Positions 14,239 to 22,221 of a stretch of 50,696 nucleotides of DNA are shown one piece after another. Every line of letters starts with the position of its first letter. Within the stretch, counting starts at the first letter, position 1. The translations under genes were made by a program, and so were the position numbers. This DNA comes from an uncultured Prevotella sp. (GTDB taxonomy: Bacteria > Bacteroidota > Bacteroidia > Bacteroidales > Bacteroidaceae), in assembly GCA_900314995.1 (NCBI GenBank), contig OMXK01000030.1:1-50696 (forward strand). The letters run 5' to 3'. The notes under the pieces were generated by a model. That model worked only from the letters and a program-made list of their open reading frames with translations. It did not search any database and was not told the DNA's origin.

Positions 14239-17200
14239 TGCCGAACTGCTTCTGGAAGCACTTCGAGAAATAAGAGGGATTAGAGAAACCTACCATGTAG
14301 CCTACCTCTCCCACCTGATAACGGCCGTCTTTCAACAGAAGGGCGGCTTTCTTCAGTCTCATAATCTGGATCATCTCGTTGGGCGTCACGTCGGCCAGCG
14401 TCTTCATCTTGGCGAAGAGTCCGCTGCGGCTGATGTTCAGCTGTTCTGCAAGGAAGGACACGTTTAACTCGGAGTTAGACAGGTTGTCCTCGATCAGCTG
14501 GTTCATCTTCTGCAGGAAGGCATTGTCCGTGGGGTTCGAGGCAATCTCGGTTACAGGCTCCAGCGGTTGGGTGGAGAATTTCTCCATCAGACGGTGGCGT
14601 ATGTCGAGCATGTTACGGATACAGGCTTTCAGATATTCCACGGAGAAGGGCTTCTCAATATAAGTATCGGCACCGACGTCCATACTTTGTACCTTTGAGT
14701 CGTCGTCGGTCTTGGCAGTGAGCATCACGAACGGGATATGGCTTGTGGTGGGGTCACGGCGCACACGCCGGCAGAACTCCGCACCGTCCATGCGCGGCAT
14801 CATCCAGTCGCTGATGATGATGTTCACCTCGTGCTTACTCAGCTGGTCGAGGGCTTCAAGTCCGTCGCCGGCAGTAATCACCTGGTAATTCTCCTTGAAG
14901 TTGCTGCTCAGGAAGCTGACCATGTCCTCGGAGTCATCGACAATGAGCATCGTCTGTGTCGTAGAGGCGGGAGTCGTGTCTTGAGGCTGTTTCTGTTCTT
15001 GAATCCGCTCGGCTCTGGCCTGTGCTCTCTGATTGCTCGCTTCCTGAGGCAGCTCGCTTTCTTCACGTTGCGTGACCGGGAGAATGATGGTGAATGTGGA
15101 GCCTTTGCCCACTTCGGATTCTACGTTGATCTTCCCGTGGTGCAGGTCGACAATGTTCTTGACGATGTTGAGGCCGATACCAGTGCCGGGCTTATTGTCC
15201 TGTGCCTGGAAGAAGGGGTCGAAGATGCGCTTGCGGTCTTCCTCACGGATACCAACACCGTTGTCGCTCACGATGATGCGGAAGTGCTCTCCGTCGGGCT
15301 CTACCATGCAGCTCAGTCGTACATCGTCCTTCGTGTATTTATTGGCGTTCGTCAGCAGGTTGCTGATCACTTTTGTCACAGCCTCCTTGTCGACCATAGC
15401 CGTAAACCGCGTGTCGGGATAGTCCACCGTGAAGTGCTTACCGCCTTGCTCAAAGGTCGGTGCGAAGCGCTCGCTGACCGACAGGATCAGTTCGTAGATG
15501 TTCTGCGGGGCAAAGTGCATCATGAAGGTGGCTTGTTCCACCTTACGGAAGTCGAGCAGCTGATTGACAAGTTCCAGCAGCCGGTGGGCATTGCGGTCAA
15601 TCACCTTCATGTCATCGGAGGGGTTACCTTTCTTCATGATCTTCTCCAGCGGGCCGATGATGAGCGACACCGGGGTGCGTATCTCGTGGGCAATCATCGT
15701 GAAGAAGTTCAGACGGGCATCGCGCACCTCTTTCTCTTTCTCTGCATTCAGCCGCTCTATCTCCTGCTGGTGCTGCCGCTCGGCCAGTTTCAGACGGAAA
15801 TGGACGTATTGCCAGATGATCGCACCCAATAGCAGGAGGTAGAAGATCTTGGCGTACCAGCTCCACCAGAAAGGTGGTTGGACGATGATCTTCAGCGTAG
15901 CTTCCTTGTCGCTCCAGATGCCGTCGTTATTCGTTGCCTTTACGCGGAAGATATAGGTACCTGCGGGCAGGTTGGTATAAGTGGCGCGGTTTTGGTTGTT
16001 CACATAGTTCCAGTCGCGGTCGAAGCCTTCCATCATGTAGGCATACTGAATCTTCTCGGGTGAACAGTAGGAGAGTGAGGCAAAGGCCAGACTCACCATC
16101 TTGGCATCGCTGTAGCCGAGGGTGAGTTCCTTGGTCAGCGTGAGGTCGAGCGGCAGACCGTTGGCATGATGCTCCTCGCGGTTCAGAATGCTCATCGAGG
16201 TGATATACACAGGGGGTATCACACTGTTGACCTTGATCTTGTAGGGGTAGAATGTGTTGAAGCCGCTGGTGCTGCCGAAGAAGATGCGCCCGTCGCTGGT
16301 ACGCAGGGCAGCATTGGGCTGGAAGTGCTCACTGACGAGTCCGTCGTGGTAAGAGAAGCGCAGCACGTTCTCATAGGTTTCGTGACTGGTATTCTGAGAA
16401 GGCTCATAACGGATGATGCCCCGCTCTGTAGAGAGCCACAGAGCCCCGTGATCCTCAATGATGCCCGTAATATGTTGATTGGGGATGTCCAGGTGGATAC
16501 GTTCAAAACGGTCTTCCTTGCTGTCGTAGTTGCACAGACCGCCGCTGGTGCCCACCCACAGACTGCCGTCCTCGGCCACAAGTGTGCAGTGTACTTCGTC
16601 GCTCGACAGCGTGTGATTGTCGTCATCAGCATAGCGGTATGTCTTCCATTGCTTTGTGTCGGGCTGATAATGCCACAGACCCAAACCCTCTGTGGAAAGC
16701 CAGAGGTTCCCTTCATGGTCTTCGTCGATATCGATGATCATCGCCTCGATTCGGCCGTGGTGCTCAAAGGTCTCGGTCTTCGGATCGTAGCGGTTCAGTC
16801 CCTGCATGGTGCCTACCCAGATGTTACCTGCCTTGTCGCGGTGGATGGCATAGCTGCTGTAGTTATCGAGCGAGTGGGGATCGTTGCTGTGAATGTAATG
16901 CCGCATATTGCCCGTCTCTGTGTCGAGCACGAAAACACCGTCGCTATAGGTGCCGATCCAGAGATCCTGCCCGTCTACCATGAGGGCATGCGCGTTGCGC
17001 TTCGACAGATAGTCCTGATGGGGATAGTTGATGAAACGCTGTTCCGACGGTGAATAGCACATCACACCACCGTCGTCGCTCGCTATCCACACCCGCCCAT
17101 GACGATCTTCACAGAAGCGGGAGATGACGTTACCCGTCAGACCATTGGCGACAGAGAATCCCTCGAAGCGCTTCCCTATTGGGGAGACATAGTTCACGCC

Positions 17201-18181
17201 GCCGTAGAAGGTGCCAGTCCACAGACCGCCCTCGGAATCACTGGTGATGCTATAGACGAAGCGGTCGTTCGTCTCGTTGGGTGGAATCTGCAGTTCGTCT
17301 TGCAGCCGCCACCACTTCCTGGTCTTCGTGTTTACGCAGATCACACCGTCGTCGCAACCGATGCAGATACAGTCGTCGGATCGCTGGTACAAGGCGAGAA
17401 TATGGATACCGACATTCGCTTCTGCCGGTGAGAATATCTGTTCGAGTTGCCCGTCGCTATGCAACTGGATCAGTCCATGTTCCCACGTGCCCAGCCACAA
17501 TCGGCCGTCTCGGGTCTGTAGCATCCTGAGCGCACTGTAGCCACCGTCGTTGCTGACGTTCACGGCCTCAAACCTGTCGTGCAACCGATTCAGCCGTTGC
17601 AGCATCGGCTGTTCCCAGTTCGTCAGGGCCCAGATCTGATTGCTGTTGTCGGCAAGAACCTGCGCGACAGCCTGCTGGGTGCCACATGAGGCATATTGCT
17701 TGGATTGTCCGGTGCTCAGGGTGTAGCGCCAGATGCCCTGCCCAACGGTCGAGATCCACATGTTGCCCTCCTTGTCTACTGACATCGATGTCACTTCAGA
17801 ATGAATGTCCATCGGCAGTCGCTCGAACATGTTCTTCTCAAAGCTGTAGCAGTAGACGCCTGAAGCCGTACCGGCATAGATACCCCGCTTTCCTGCGCGA
17901 AGGGCAGAGATATACTGGTTCATGCCCATTTCTGCAATGCGGAAGAGCTGTACCTGCACGCCGTCGTAACGGCAAAGGCCGTTGTCAGTGCCGAACCACA
18001 TAAAGCCATACTGATCCTGTACGATGTTGCGAACGGCATTGGCCGCCAGCCCGTCGTTCATACTGATGTTGCGGTAGCGACTCTTTGCCAGTGAGGCATC
18101 CCATCGCATAGAATAATCGTCTTTTGCCTGAGAGGGCAAAAGGAACAGGACATAGGTGACAAGCAATAGCAGTTGTCTCAT
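14192..18181 (-). CDS. Hybrid two-component system regulator (HTCS)
   Basis: The 1329-residue one-protein phosphorelay senses an oligosaccharide outside and switches genes inside. Order: signal peptide (1-19); two seven-bladed Reg_prop propellers (about 35-680), with repeats such as GSLWVGTSGGLCNYD and LWIGTYSDGVFVLD; Y_Y_Y domain (about 690-770); one membrane helix near 785; HisKA with phospho-His in IAHEIRTPVS; HATPase with NLLTNANKYT and DNGVGI; receiver with LIVDDSEDM and phospho-Asp in IIISDWMMP; and an AraC HTH ending MVGFSNPSYFSKCFQKQFGI. It lies in the arabinan/glycoprotein locus, and the shared operators at 21460, 32816 and 32866 are its likely targets. Transcribed with or downstream of mgtC (26-nt gap). 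Confidence 0.95.
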   Translation of the reverse strand: MRQLLLLVTYVLFLLPSQAKDDYSMRWDASLAKSRYRNISMNDGLAANAVRNIVQDQYGFMWFGTDNGLCRYDGVQVQLFRIAEMGMNQYISALRAGKRGIYAGTASGVYCYSFEKNMFERLPMDIHSEVTSMSVDKEGNMWISTVGQGIWRYTLSTGQSKQYASCGTQQAVAQVLADNSNQIWALTNWEQPMLQRLNRLHDRFEAVNVSNDGGYSALRMLQTRDGRLWLGTWEHGLIQLHSDGQLEQIFSPAEANVGIHILALYQRSDDCICIGCDDGVICVNTKTRKWWRLQDELQIPPNETNDRFVYSITSDSEGGLWTGTFYGGVNYVSPIGKRFEGFSVANGLTGNVISRFCEDRHGRVWIASDDGGVMCYSPSEQRFINYPHQDYLSKRNAHALMVDGQDLWIGTYSDGVFVLDTETGNMRHYIHSNDPHSLDNYSSYAIHRDKAGNIWVGTMQGLNRYDPKTETFEHHGRIEAMIIDIDEDHEGNLWLSTEGLGLWHYQPDTKQWKTYRYADDDNHTLSSDEVHCTLVAEDGSLWVGTSGGLCNYDSKEDRFERIHLDIPNQHITGIIEDHGALWLSTERGIIRYEPSQNTSHETYENVLRFSYHDGLVSEHFQPNAALRTSDGRIFFGSTSGFNTFYPYKIKVNSVIPPVYITSMSILNREEHHANGLPLDLTLTKELTLGYSDAKMVSLAFASLSYCSPEKIQYAYMMEGFDRDWNYVNNQNRATYTNLPAGTYIFRVKATNNDGIWSDKEATLKIIVQPPFWWSWYAKIFYLLLLGAIIWQYVHFRLKLAERQHQQEIERLNAEKEKEVRDARLNFFTMIAHEIRTPVSLIIGPLEKIMKKGNPSDDMKVIDRNAHRLLELVNQLLDFRKVEQATFMMHFAPQNIYELILSVSERFAPTFEQGGKHFTVDYPDTRFTAMVDKEAVTKVISNLLTNANKYTKDDVRLSCMVEPDGEHFRIIVSDNGVGIREEDRKRIFDPFFQAQDNKPGTGIGLNIVKNIVDLHHGKINVESEVGKGSTFTIILPVTQREESELPQEASNQRAQARAERIQEQKQPQDTTPASTTQTMLIVDDSEDMVSFLSSNFKENYQVITAGDGLEALDQLSKHEVNIIISDWMMPRMDGAEFCRRVRRDPTTSHIPFVMLTAKTDDDSKVQSMDVGADTYIEKPFSVEYLKACIRNMLDIRHRLMEKFSTQPLEPVTEIASNPTDNAFLQKMNQLIEDNLSNSELNVSFLAEQLNISRSGLFAKMKTLADVTPNEMIQIMRLKKAALLLKDGRYQVGEVGYMVGFSNPSYFSKCFQKQFGITPGAFCNSGGDDAQ

Positions 18182-18207
18182 GGCGTTGCAAAAGTCAGTA
18201 TATTGTC

Positions 18208-18669
18208 TCAGGATTTATCCACGCGATGCTTGTCGAACTTATGGAGGAGGAAGTTGAAGGCCTCCAGTCCGACGAGTACGAGGAATGTCGCAGCCCCCGC
18301 AAGAATATACATACCGCCTCCGCAGGCCAGACCGATGGCTGCTGCCACCCAGAGGCCTGCCGCTGTCGTCAGACCGCGAACGGCATTCTCGTTCTTCTGG
18401 AAGATAATCGTACCAGCACCGATAAAACCGATACCGCTAACCACCTGCGCTGCCACACGCGACACATCCCAACGGTGCTCGGGCGTATACATTGCACCAT
18501 CGAAGCCATAGGCCGACACCACCATAAACAGGGCGGCTCCTAATGCCACAAGGAAATGCGTGCGGAATCCCGCCTCCTTAGCTCTGTATTCGCGTTCAAG
18601 TCCAATGGCGCCACCCAACAGAGCGGCTACAAAAATACGGAGAATAAACTCCCAAGTCATTTCATCCAT
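18208..18669 (-). CDS. MgtC/SapB family membrane protein
   Basis: The 153-residue protein has four to five hydrophobic segments and the family signature: ALLGGAIGLEREYRAKEAGFRTH (residues about 16-38, with conserved G-x-E-R and A-G-x-R-T), VSGIGFIGAGTI near 88-99, and RGLTTAAGLWVAAAIG near 108-123. Only the MgtC membrane core is present; the C-terminal ACT-like domain of longer members is missing, as is common. Family members are linked to Mg-limited growth, but the mechanism is unsettled. A full -33/-7 promoter precedes it, and the HTCS gene follows 26 nt after its stop. Confidence 0.9.
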   Translation of the reverse strand: MDEMTWEFILRIFVAALLGGAIGLEREYRAKEAGFRTHFLVALGAALFMVVSAYGFDGAMYTPEHRWDVSRVAAQVVSGIGFIGAGTIIFQKNENAVRGLTTAAGLWVAAAIGLACGGGMYILAGAATFLVLVGLEAFNFLLHKFDKHRVDKS

Positions 18670-18697
18670 GATAACTGTCTCTTTTGATTCATGGCTG

Positions 18698-18729
18698 CAA
18701 AAATAGGAAAATCCCCTTTCCCCGACAAA
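18698..18729 (-). promoter_or_regulatory. Promoter of mgtC (and possibly the HTCS gene)
   Basis: Minus-strand TATTTTTG (18698-18705) and TTTG (18726-18729) are 20 bp apart. No separate TAnnTTTG box is visible in the 26 bp before the HTCS start. Confidence 0.75.
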
Positions 18730-18764
18730 TCTTTTCTGCTAAAAGTTATTAATTGCTCCTTTAC

Positions 18765-20040
18765 TTATTCGTTATTGACCCAGAACTCGTAGGGGAACGT
18801 CTCTAACTCGGCCTTGGGAGGCTCTGGGTTCTCCTCTGTGGGCATGGGGATCATGTAATGTTCATCCGGGGCACCCATCACAATCAGATAGAGGTGTTTC
18901 AGCGTCTTGCCCTCGGGCACGGCAAAATGTTCGGCATCGATATCGCTGTAGATCTCCTCGTCGTCGGTAGTGATACCTGTGAGGGCATAGAGATTACCCA
19001 TACCTCTCACGGTGACCTCAATGGGCTTTTGGATATCTACGAGACTGTCGAGCAGAATGGCATTGAAGCCGTATTCCTCGGGGAAATCCTTCGGACGATA
19101 GCCGCCTCCTGTCCTATAAGAGCCATCGCCGTGAGTCAATTCTGTATTGAATGTGCAGGCGTATTGACGTGTCTCCTTACGGGCATGCTTGAAGTCGAAG
19201 TTCACCAGATGCTGGTAGCCGCGCAGCATCTCGCGGTTGAAGTCATCCTGCGATAGTCCGTAGATCCGTTTGTAGGTCATCACGGGGTCCTCGCCTATCT
19301 TTCCTTGGCGATACAATTCTGCTATCGACTTGCGCCCGTGCAGGTCGCTCCACCACTGGATGACGTAGGGTGAGTGATAGATATTCTCCAGGTGCAGATA
19401 AGCCTTGTGGGTGAGTTTCTTGAACGCCTCGAAGTGGAAGTTCTCGTCCGTCAGCCAGTCGGGGTTCACCTGCCAGAGCATCCACTGAGAGGTCATCTCG
19501 AAGAAGCCGGAGCCGCCCCAGGCATCGCCAACGGAGTCGGCTGGAATCTGGAGTTGGAACGAGTGACCGAGCTCGTGGGCCATGCAGTTCATCTTCGTGT
19601 CCTGAATGCGGTTGGGTGCCACCCAGAGGCTGCCGATGAAGTTGTCGTAGGTGCCGCCGTAGGCCGTACCGTCGAGTGAGTACATCACCATGACCATCAT
19701 CTTATACTGGTCTGCCTTACTGCCTGGTTTTGCGAATGCCAAGGTATCGCGGAAGAAGGTGTAGAACGACTGTACGCAGTCGATCAGGTTGTTGAGGTTG
19801 AAGGCCATCGGCTTGCCTTCGAGCATGGGAGGATTGCTGACATCTTGCCCGAAGCCGCGTTCCCACATGAAGATGAGGTCGTCGGTCTGGGCTGATCTTT
19901 TAAAGCTCCATTGCGAGGTGTCGGCCTGCAAATCCATTCCCCGCAGGTCTTCTGGGATATAGATCTTCTTGCTCGCTGGTTGTGCGAGGCAGCAGGCACC
20001 TACCAGTGCCATTGTCGTGAGTAATATTGTTCGTTTCATA
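18765..20040 (-). CDS. Exported HExxH metallopeptidase (DUF6055-like)
   Basis: The 425-residue protein starts at ATG 20040 with a signal peptide (LLTTMALVGACCLAQ) and contains HELGHSFQ (zinc-binding HExxH) near residue 172 and, about 25 residues on, FFEMTSQWMLWQ, whose Glu is a plausible third zinc ligand as in gluzincins. The paralogue at 22222-24561 has the same pair (HEIGHSFQ and YWEQCAQWQSFQ). From memory this layout corresponds to DUF6055. The start lies 1 nt from the end of the cotH-like gene, so they are co-translated. A longer frame to 20282 is rejected because it overlaps cotH. The likely job is cleavage of a protein or glycoprotein target in the periplasm or at the surface. Confidence 0.8.
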
Positions 20041-20041
20041 T

Positions 20042-21400
20042 TCAGGGATAGTTTGATACGATGTTGTCCATATACACCGCCCGTGAGTTGAGCCACTTCT
20101 CCATGCGGTTGATCTCCGTCTGGTAGTCCTTGTCGATGGGCCAGCGCTTGGCATCTCTCGCCATCGCCTCGGTGCAGGCTTCGGCATAGCGCTTCGTCTC
20201 TGGCCAGAACTCCGCCATGATACGGGGCTTGATCTGTTTCCAGCGGCTCTTCACCTCGCTGACGAACTGTTTGTCTTTCCACATGTCGGTGAAGAAGCTC
20301 GATGTATAGTCGTAGTTGCTAATATGGCGGGCGGGATCGGTGCCGAGCACCGTCTCTCGGTAGTCTTTGAAGAAGTAGTGTCCCGTCGTCATCTGTCCCC
20401 AGTCGAAGTCGAAGGCTGCGTCGAAGTCCCACAGCGGCCCGTAGGTCCACTTGCCTCCCTTGTCGCGGTGCAGGAAGATGCTGCGGGGAGCGGCCACCTC
20501 TACATTATATATAAATTCCTGGATCAGCAGGTAGTCGATCATCACGGGGATGTCCATCACTTTCGCCAGAGCATCGTAGTCGTGGGTGAGGATGGTGTTT
20601 TCGAGGGCGGCGAACTCTTCGCGGGCAAGCCTTTTGGCCTCATCCCCTTGCCCCTCATCGTCGGAGGAAGGGAATTTGACGCACACAGGCAGGCGATACA
20701 CCTCCGACCAGAAATTGTCCTCTGCCCCTGGCGCGTTCTCTGGACCGTCGTCCACGTCGAGGGCCAGCAGCAGACCTTCCTCTTTGTCAATAATCACACG
20801 GTTCTTGCCCTGCTCCACCTGTTCGGTGAGTTGGTAGAGCCCCTTGTAGTCGCCGTTGAGCGTCAGTTCCACATACCGCGTATGGTTAGGGAAGGGGATG
20901 CCGAGCCGTTCACCCATCTCGAAGACGAAGGTGTTCATCAGATTTGTCGGGTCACGGTAGTTGGCCAGCAGCACCCAGTCCTTGTCTGCTGCGAGTCCGA
21001 GTATCTCCGCCTTCTCGTCGAGCTTCAGGCGATAGGGCTTCTTCGGATACCACTCCCAGGTGGAGTTGCCGCGCCCTCGGATGCGGCCTCGCCCCTCGTA
21101 GTTCCACACGGCGGTGTCGCTCTCTATCTTGATTGTGCAGCCACGGTAGTCGGCCTTATCCTTGCTGGTGACGGCCATGTTGCCGTCCACGTTGATGCTG
21201 ATCTTTGCCACGCGGTACTTCGCGGCGAAGCTGGCTGTCGGTTGCGCCGGTTCTGTCTCTGAGGGCTTCACGGTGTCTTTTGTCTCTATTGGTGTATCCG
21301 GTGTGACAGGAGTCACCTGTCTCGGCTTTGGCAGGTCGCCCTCTGAGGAGCATCCCGCCAGCAGCAGGGTTGTCACAACGAGTGTCAGTAGTTTCTTCAT
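20042..21400 (-). CDS. CotH kinase family lipoprotein
   Basis: The 452-residue protein has a lipobox (LLLAGC, Cys near residue 17), a Pro/Thr-rich linker to about residue 60, then the CotH kinase domain: RGRGNSTWEWYPKKPYRLKL near residues 107-126, NLMNTFVFEMG near 154, GLYQLTEQVEQGKNR near 183, and GPLWDFDAAFDFDW near 318-331, whose Asp residues match the metal/catalytic Asp of CotH. CotH proteins are atypical kinases that phosphorylate secreted proteins. It heads a two-gene unit with the HExxH peptidase and carries its own copy of the paired operator (21460-21490), so it should be co-induced with the main operon. Confidence 0.88.
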   Translation of the reverse strand: MKKLLTLVVTTLLLAGCSSEGDLPKPRQVTPVTPDTPIETKDTVKPSETEPAQPTASFAAKYRVAKISINVDGNMAVTSKDKADYRGCTIKIESDTAVWNYEGRGRIRGRGNSTWEWYPKKPYRLKLDEKAEILGLAADKDWVLLANYRDPTNLMNTFVFEMGERLGIPFPNHTRYVELTLNGDYKGLYQLTEQVEQGKNRVIIDKEEGLLLALDVDDGPENAPGAEDNFWSEVYRLPVCVKFPSSDDEGQGDEAKRLAREEFAALENTILTHDYDALAKVMDIPVMIDYLLIQEFIYNVEVAAPRSIFLHRDKGGKWTYGPLWDFDAAFDFDWGQMTTGHYFFKDYRETVLGTDPARHISNYDYTSSFFTDMWKDKQFVSEVKSRWKQIKPRIMAEFWPETKRYAEACTEAMARDAKRWPIDKDYQTEINRMEKWLNSRAVYMDNIVSNYP

Positions 21401-21423
21401 GACTCTATTTCGATTTTCGGCTG

Positions 21424-21431
21424 CAAAGGTA
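21424..21431 (-). promoter_or_regulatory. -7 box of cotH-peptidase unit
   Basis: Minus-strand TACCTTTG, 24 bp before the ATG. No TTTG is found 20 bp upstream, which fits activator dependence; the paired operator ends 28 bp upstream. Confidence 0.75.
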
Positions 21432-21459
21432 CGACAAATTGGGCTATTACGCTGTCATA

Positions 21460-21490
21460 ATCGTCTAAAATGATACAATAATCGTCTAAA
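21460..21490 (-). promoter_or_regulatory. Paired operator, copy C (probable HTCS site)
   Basis: On the minus strand TTTAGACGAT occurs at 21481-21490 and 21460-21469, a 21-bp repeat period. The surrounding bases (TATCATTTT between, ATGACAG after) match the operator upstream of the GH127-susCD operon. The proximal copy is 28 bp from the -7 box. Confidence 0.75.
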
Positions 21491-21598
21491 TTTGATGCTT
21501 GCACGTATTTTTTGGCTTGGAGAACTGTTCGCGACAGGCGTTCTATTGGCCCGTCTCGCTGTCCTATGTGATTGTCAGAATTGCTCCCAATGAGTACA

Positions 21599-22146
21599 TT
21601 TTTTGCAAAATATACTGACATCCGACACTATGTATGTATAAATAACTTATTATGAGTACTTTATCTTACTGCCAAGTCTTATATACTGACACTATACCGA
21701 CACCATACTGACACGAATTAGCCATATACTGACACGATTTAGAGCATAATGCTGGCAATATTAGAAGTGATGAACTACCTTTAAACTACAATTTATAGCA
21801 TACCAAACCACACGTTACATTACGATAAACAAAGGGTTTCTCGTAAGCAAACTATCAAATTCTCTAGAGAATTTATTAATCATGTTACGACAAAGCTAGT
21901 GGTGGCAATAAGTAGACCATTAGAAAGGTATACTCAAAGCAATAGACATGTAGTAGTGGTGTATAAGGTGCTAATAATAGGGTGTATGATGCCAGTAAAT
22001 GGCTAATTCGTGTCAGTATATGGCTAATTCGTGTCAGTATGGTGTCAGTATAGTGTCAGTATATGGAACATGAAACGAAAATAATATGCTCAAAATAAGG
22101 AAGTTATATAAATTGAGTGTCGGATGTCAGTATATTTTGCAAAAAA
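21599..22146. repeat. 548-bp symmetric inverted-repeat element made of TACTGACA motifs
   Basis: The outer arms (21599-21629 and 22116-22146) are 31 bp and identical as inverted copies, opening TTTTTTGCAAAATATACTGA. The inner arms (21681-21742 and 22003-22064) are 62 bp with two mismatches and each hold four units such as ATACTGACAC. Both arm pairs have the same centre (21872.5), so the 51-bp spacers between outer and inner arms are equal in length although their sequences have diverged. The 260-bp loop has no open reading frame of note. This fills most of the gap between the operon terminator and the cotH promoter. It could be a MITE-like element, an RNA structure or a protein-binding array. 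Confidence 0.85.
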
Positions 22147-22162
22147 CGTATTTTGTACGAAA

Positions 22163-22203
22163 GGCGGGGAGCACGCGTGCCTTTCAGCACTGCACTCCCC
22201 GCC
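22163..22203 (-). terminator. Terminator of the GH127-susCD operon
   Basis: GGCGGGGAG (22163-22171) and CTCCCCGCC (22195-22203) form a 9-bp GC-rich stem, with a palindromic GCACGCGTGC in the loop and TTTCGT following on the minus strand, 18 bp after the last stop codon of the operon. Confidence 0.7.
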
Positions 22204-22221
22204 CGGACCTAAAAAACAGGG

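Noticed and set aside
14738-15832. 364-residue plus-strand frame
   Set aside because: It lies inside the HTCS gene on the other strand, has no promoter or family motif, and the HTCS frame shows clear kinase and receiver motifs over the same bases.
20041-20282. N-terminal extension of the HExxH peptidase frame
   Set aside because: It overlaps the 3' end of cotH in another frame and reads as non-signal sequence; the ATG at 20040 gives a proper signal peptide.
20324-21262. 312-residue plus-strand frame
   Set aside because: Antisense to cotH, whose GRGNSTW and WDFD motifs establish the real frame.
21599-22146. CRISPR array at the TACTGACA repeats
   Set aside because: Units are short, irregularly spaced and arranged as inverted copies about one centre; there are no uniform spacers and no cas genes.
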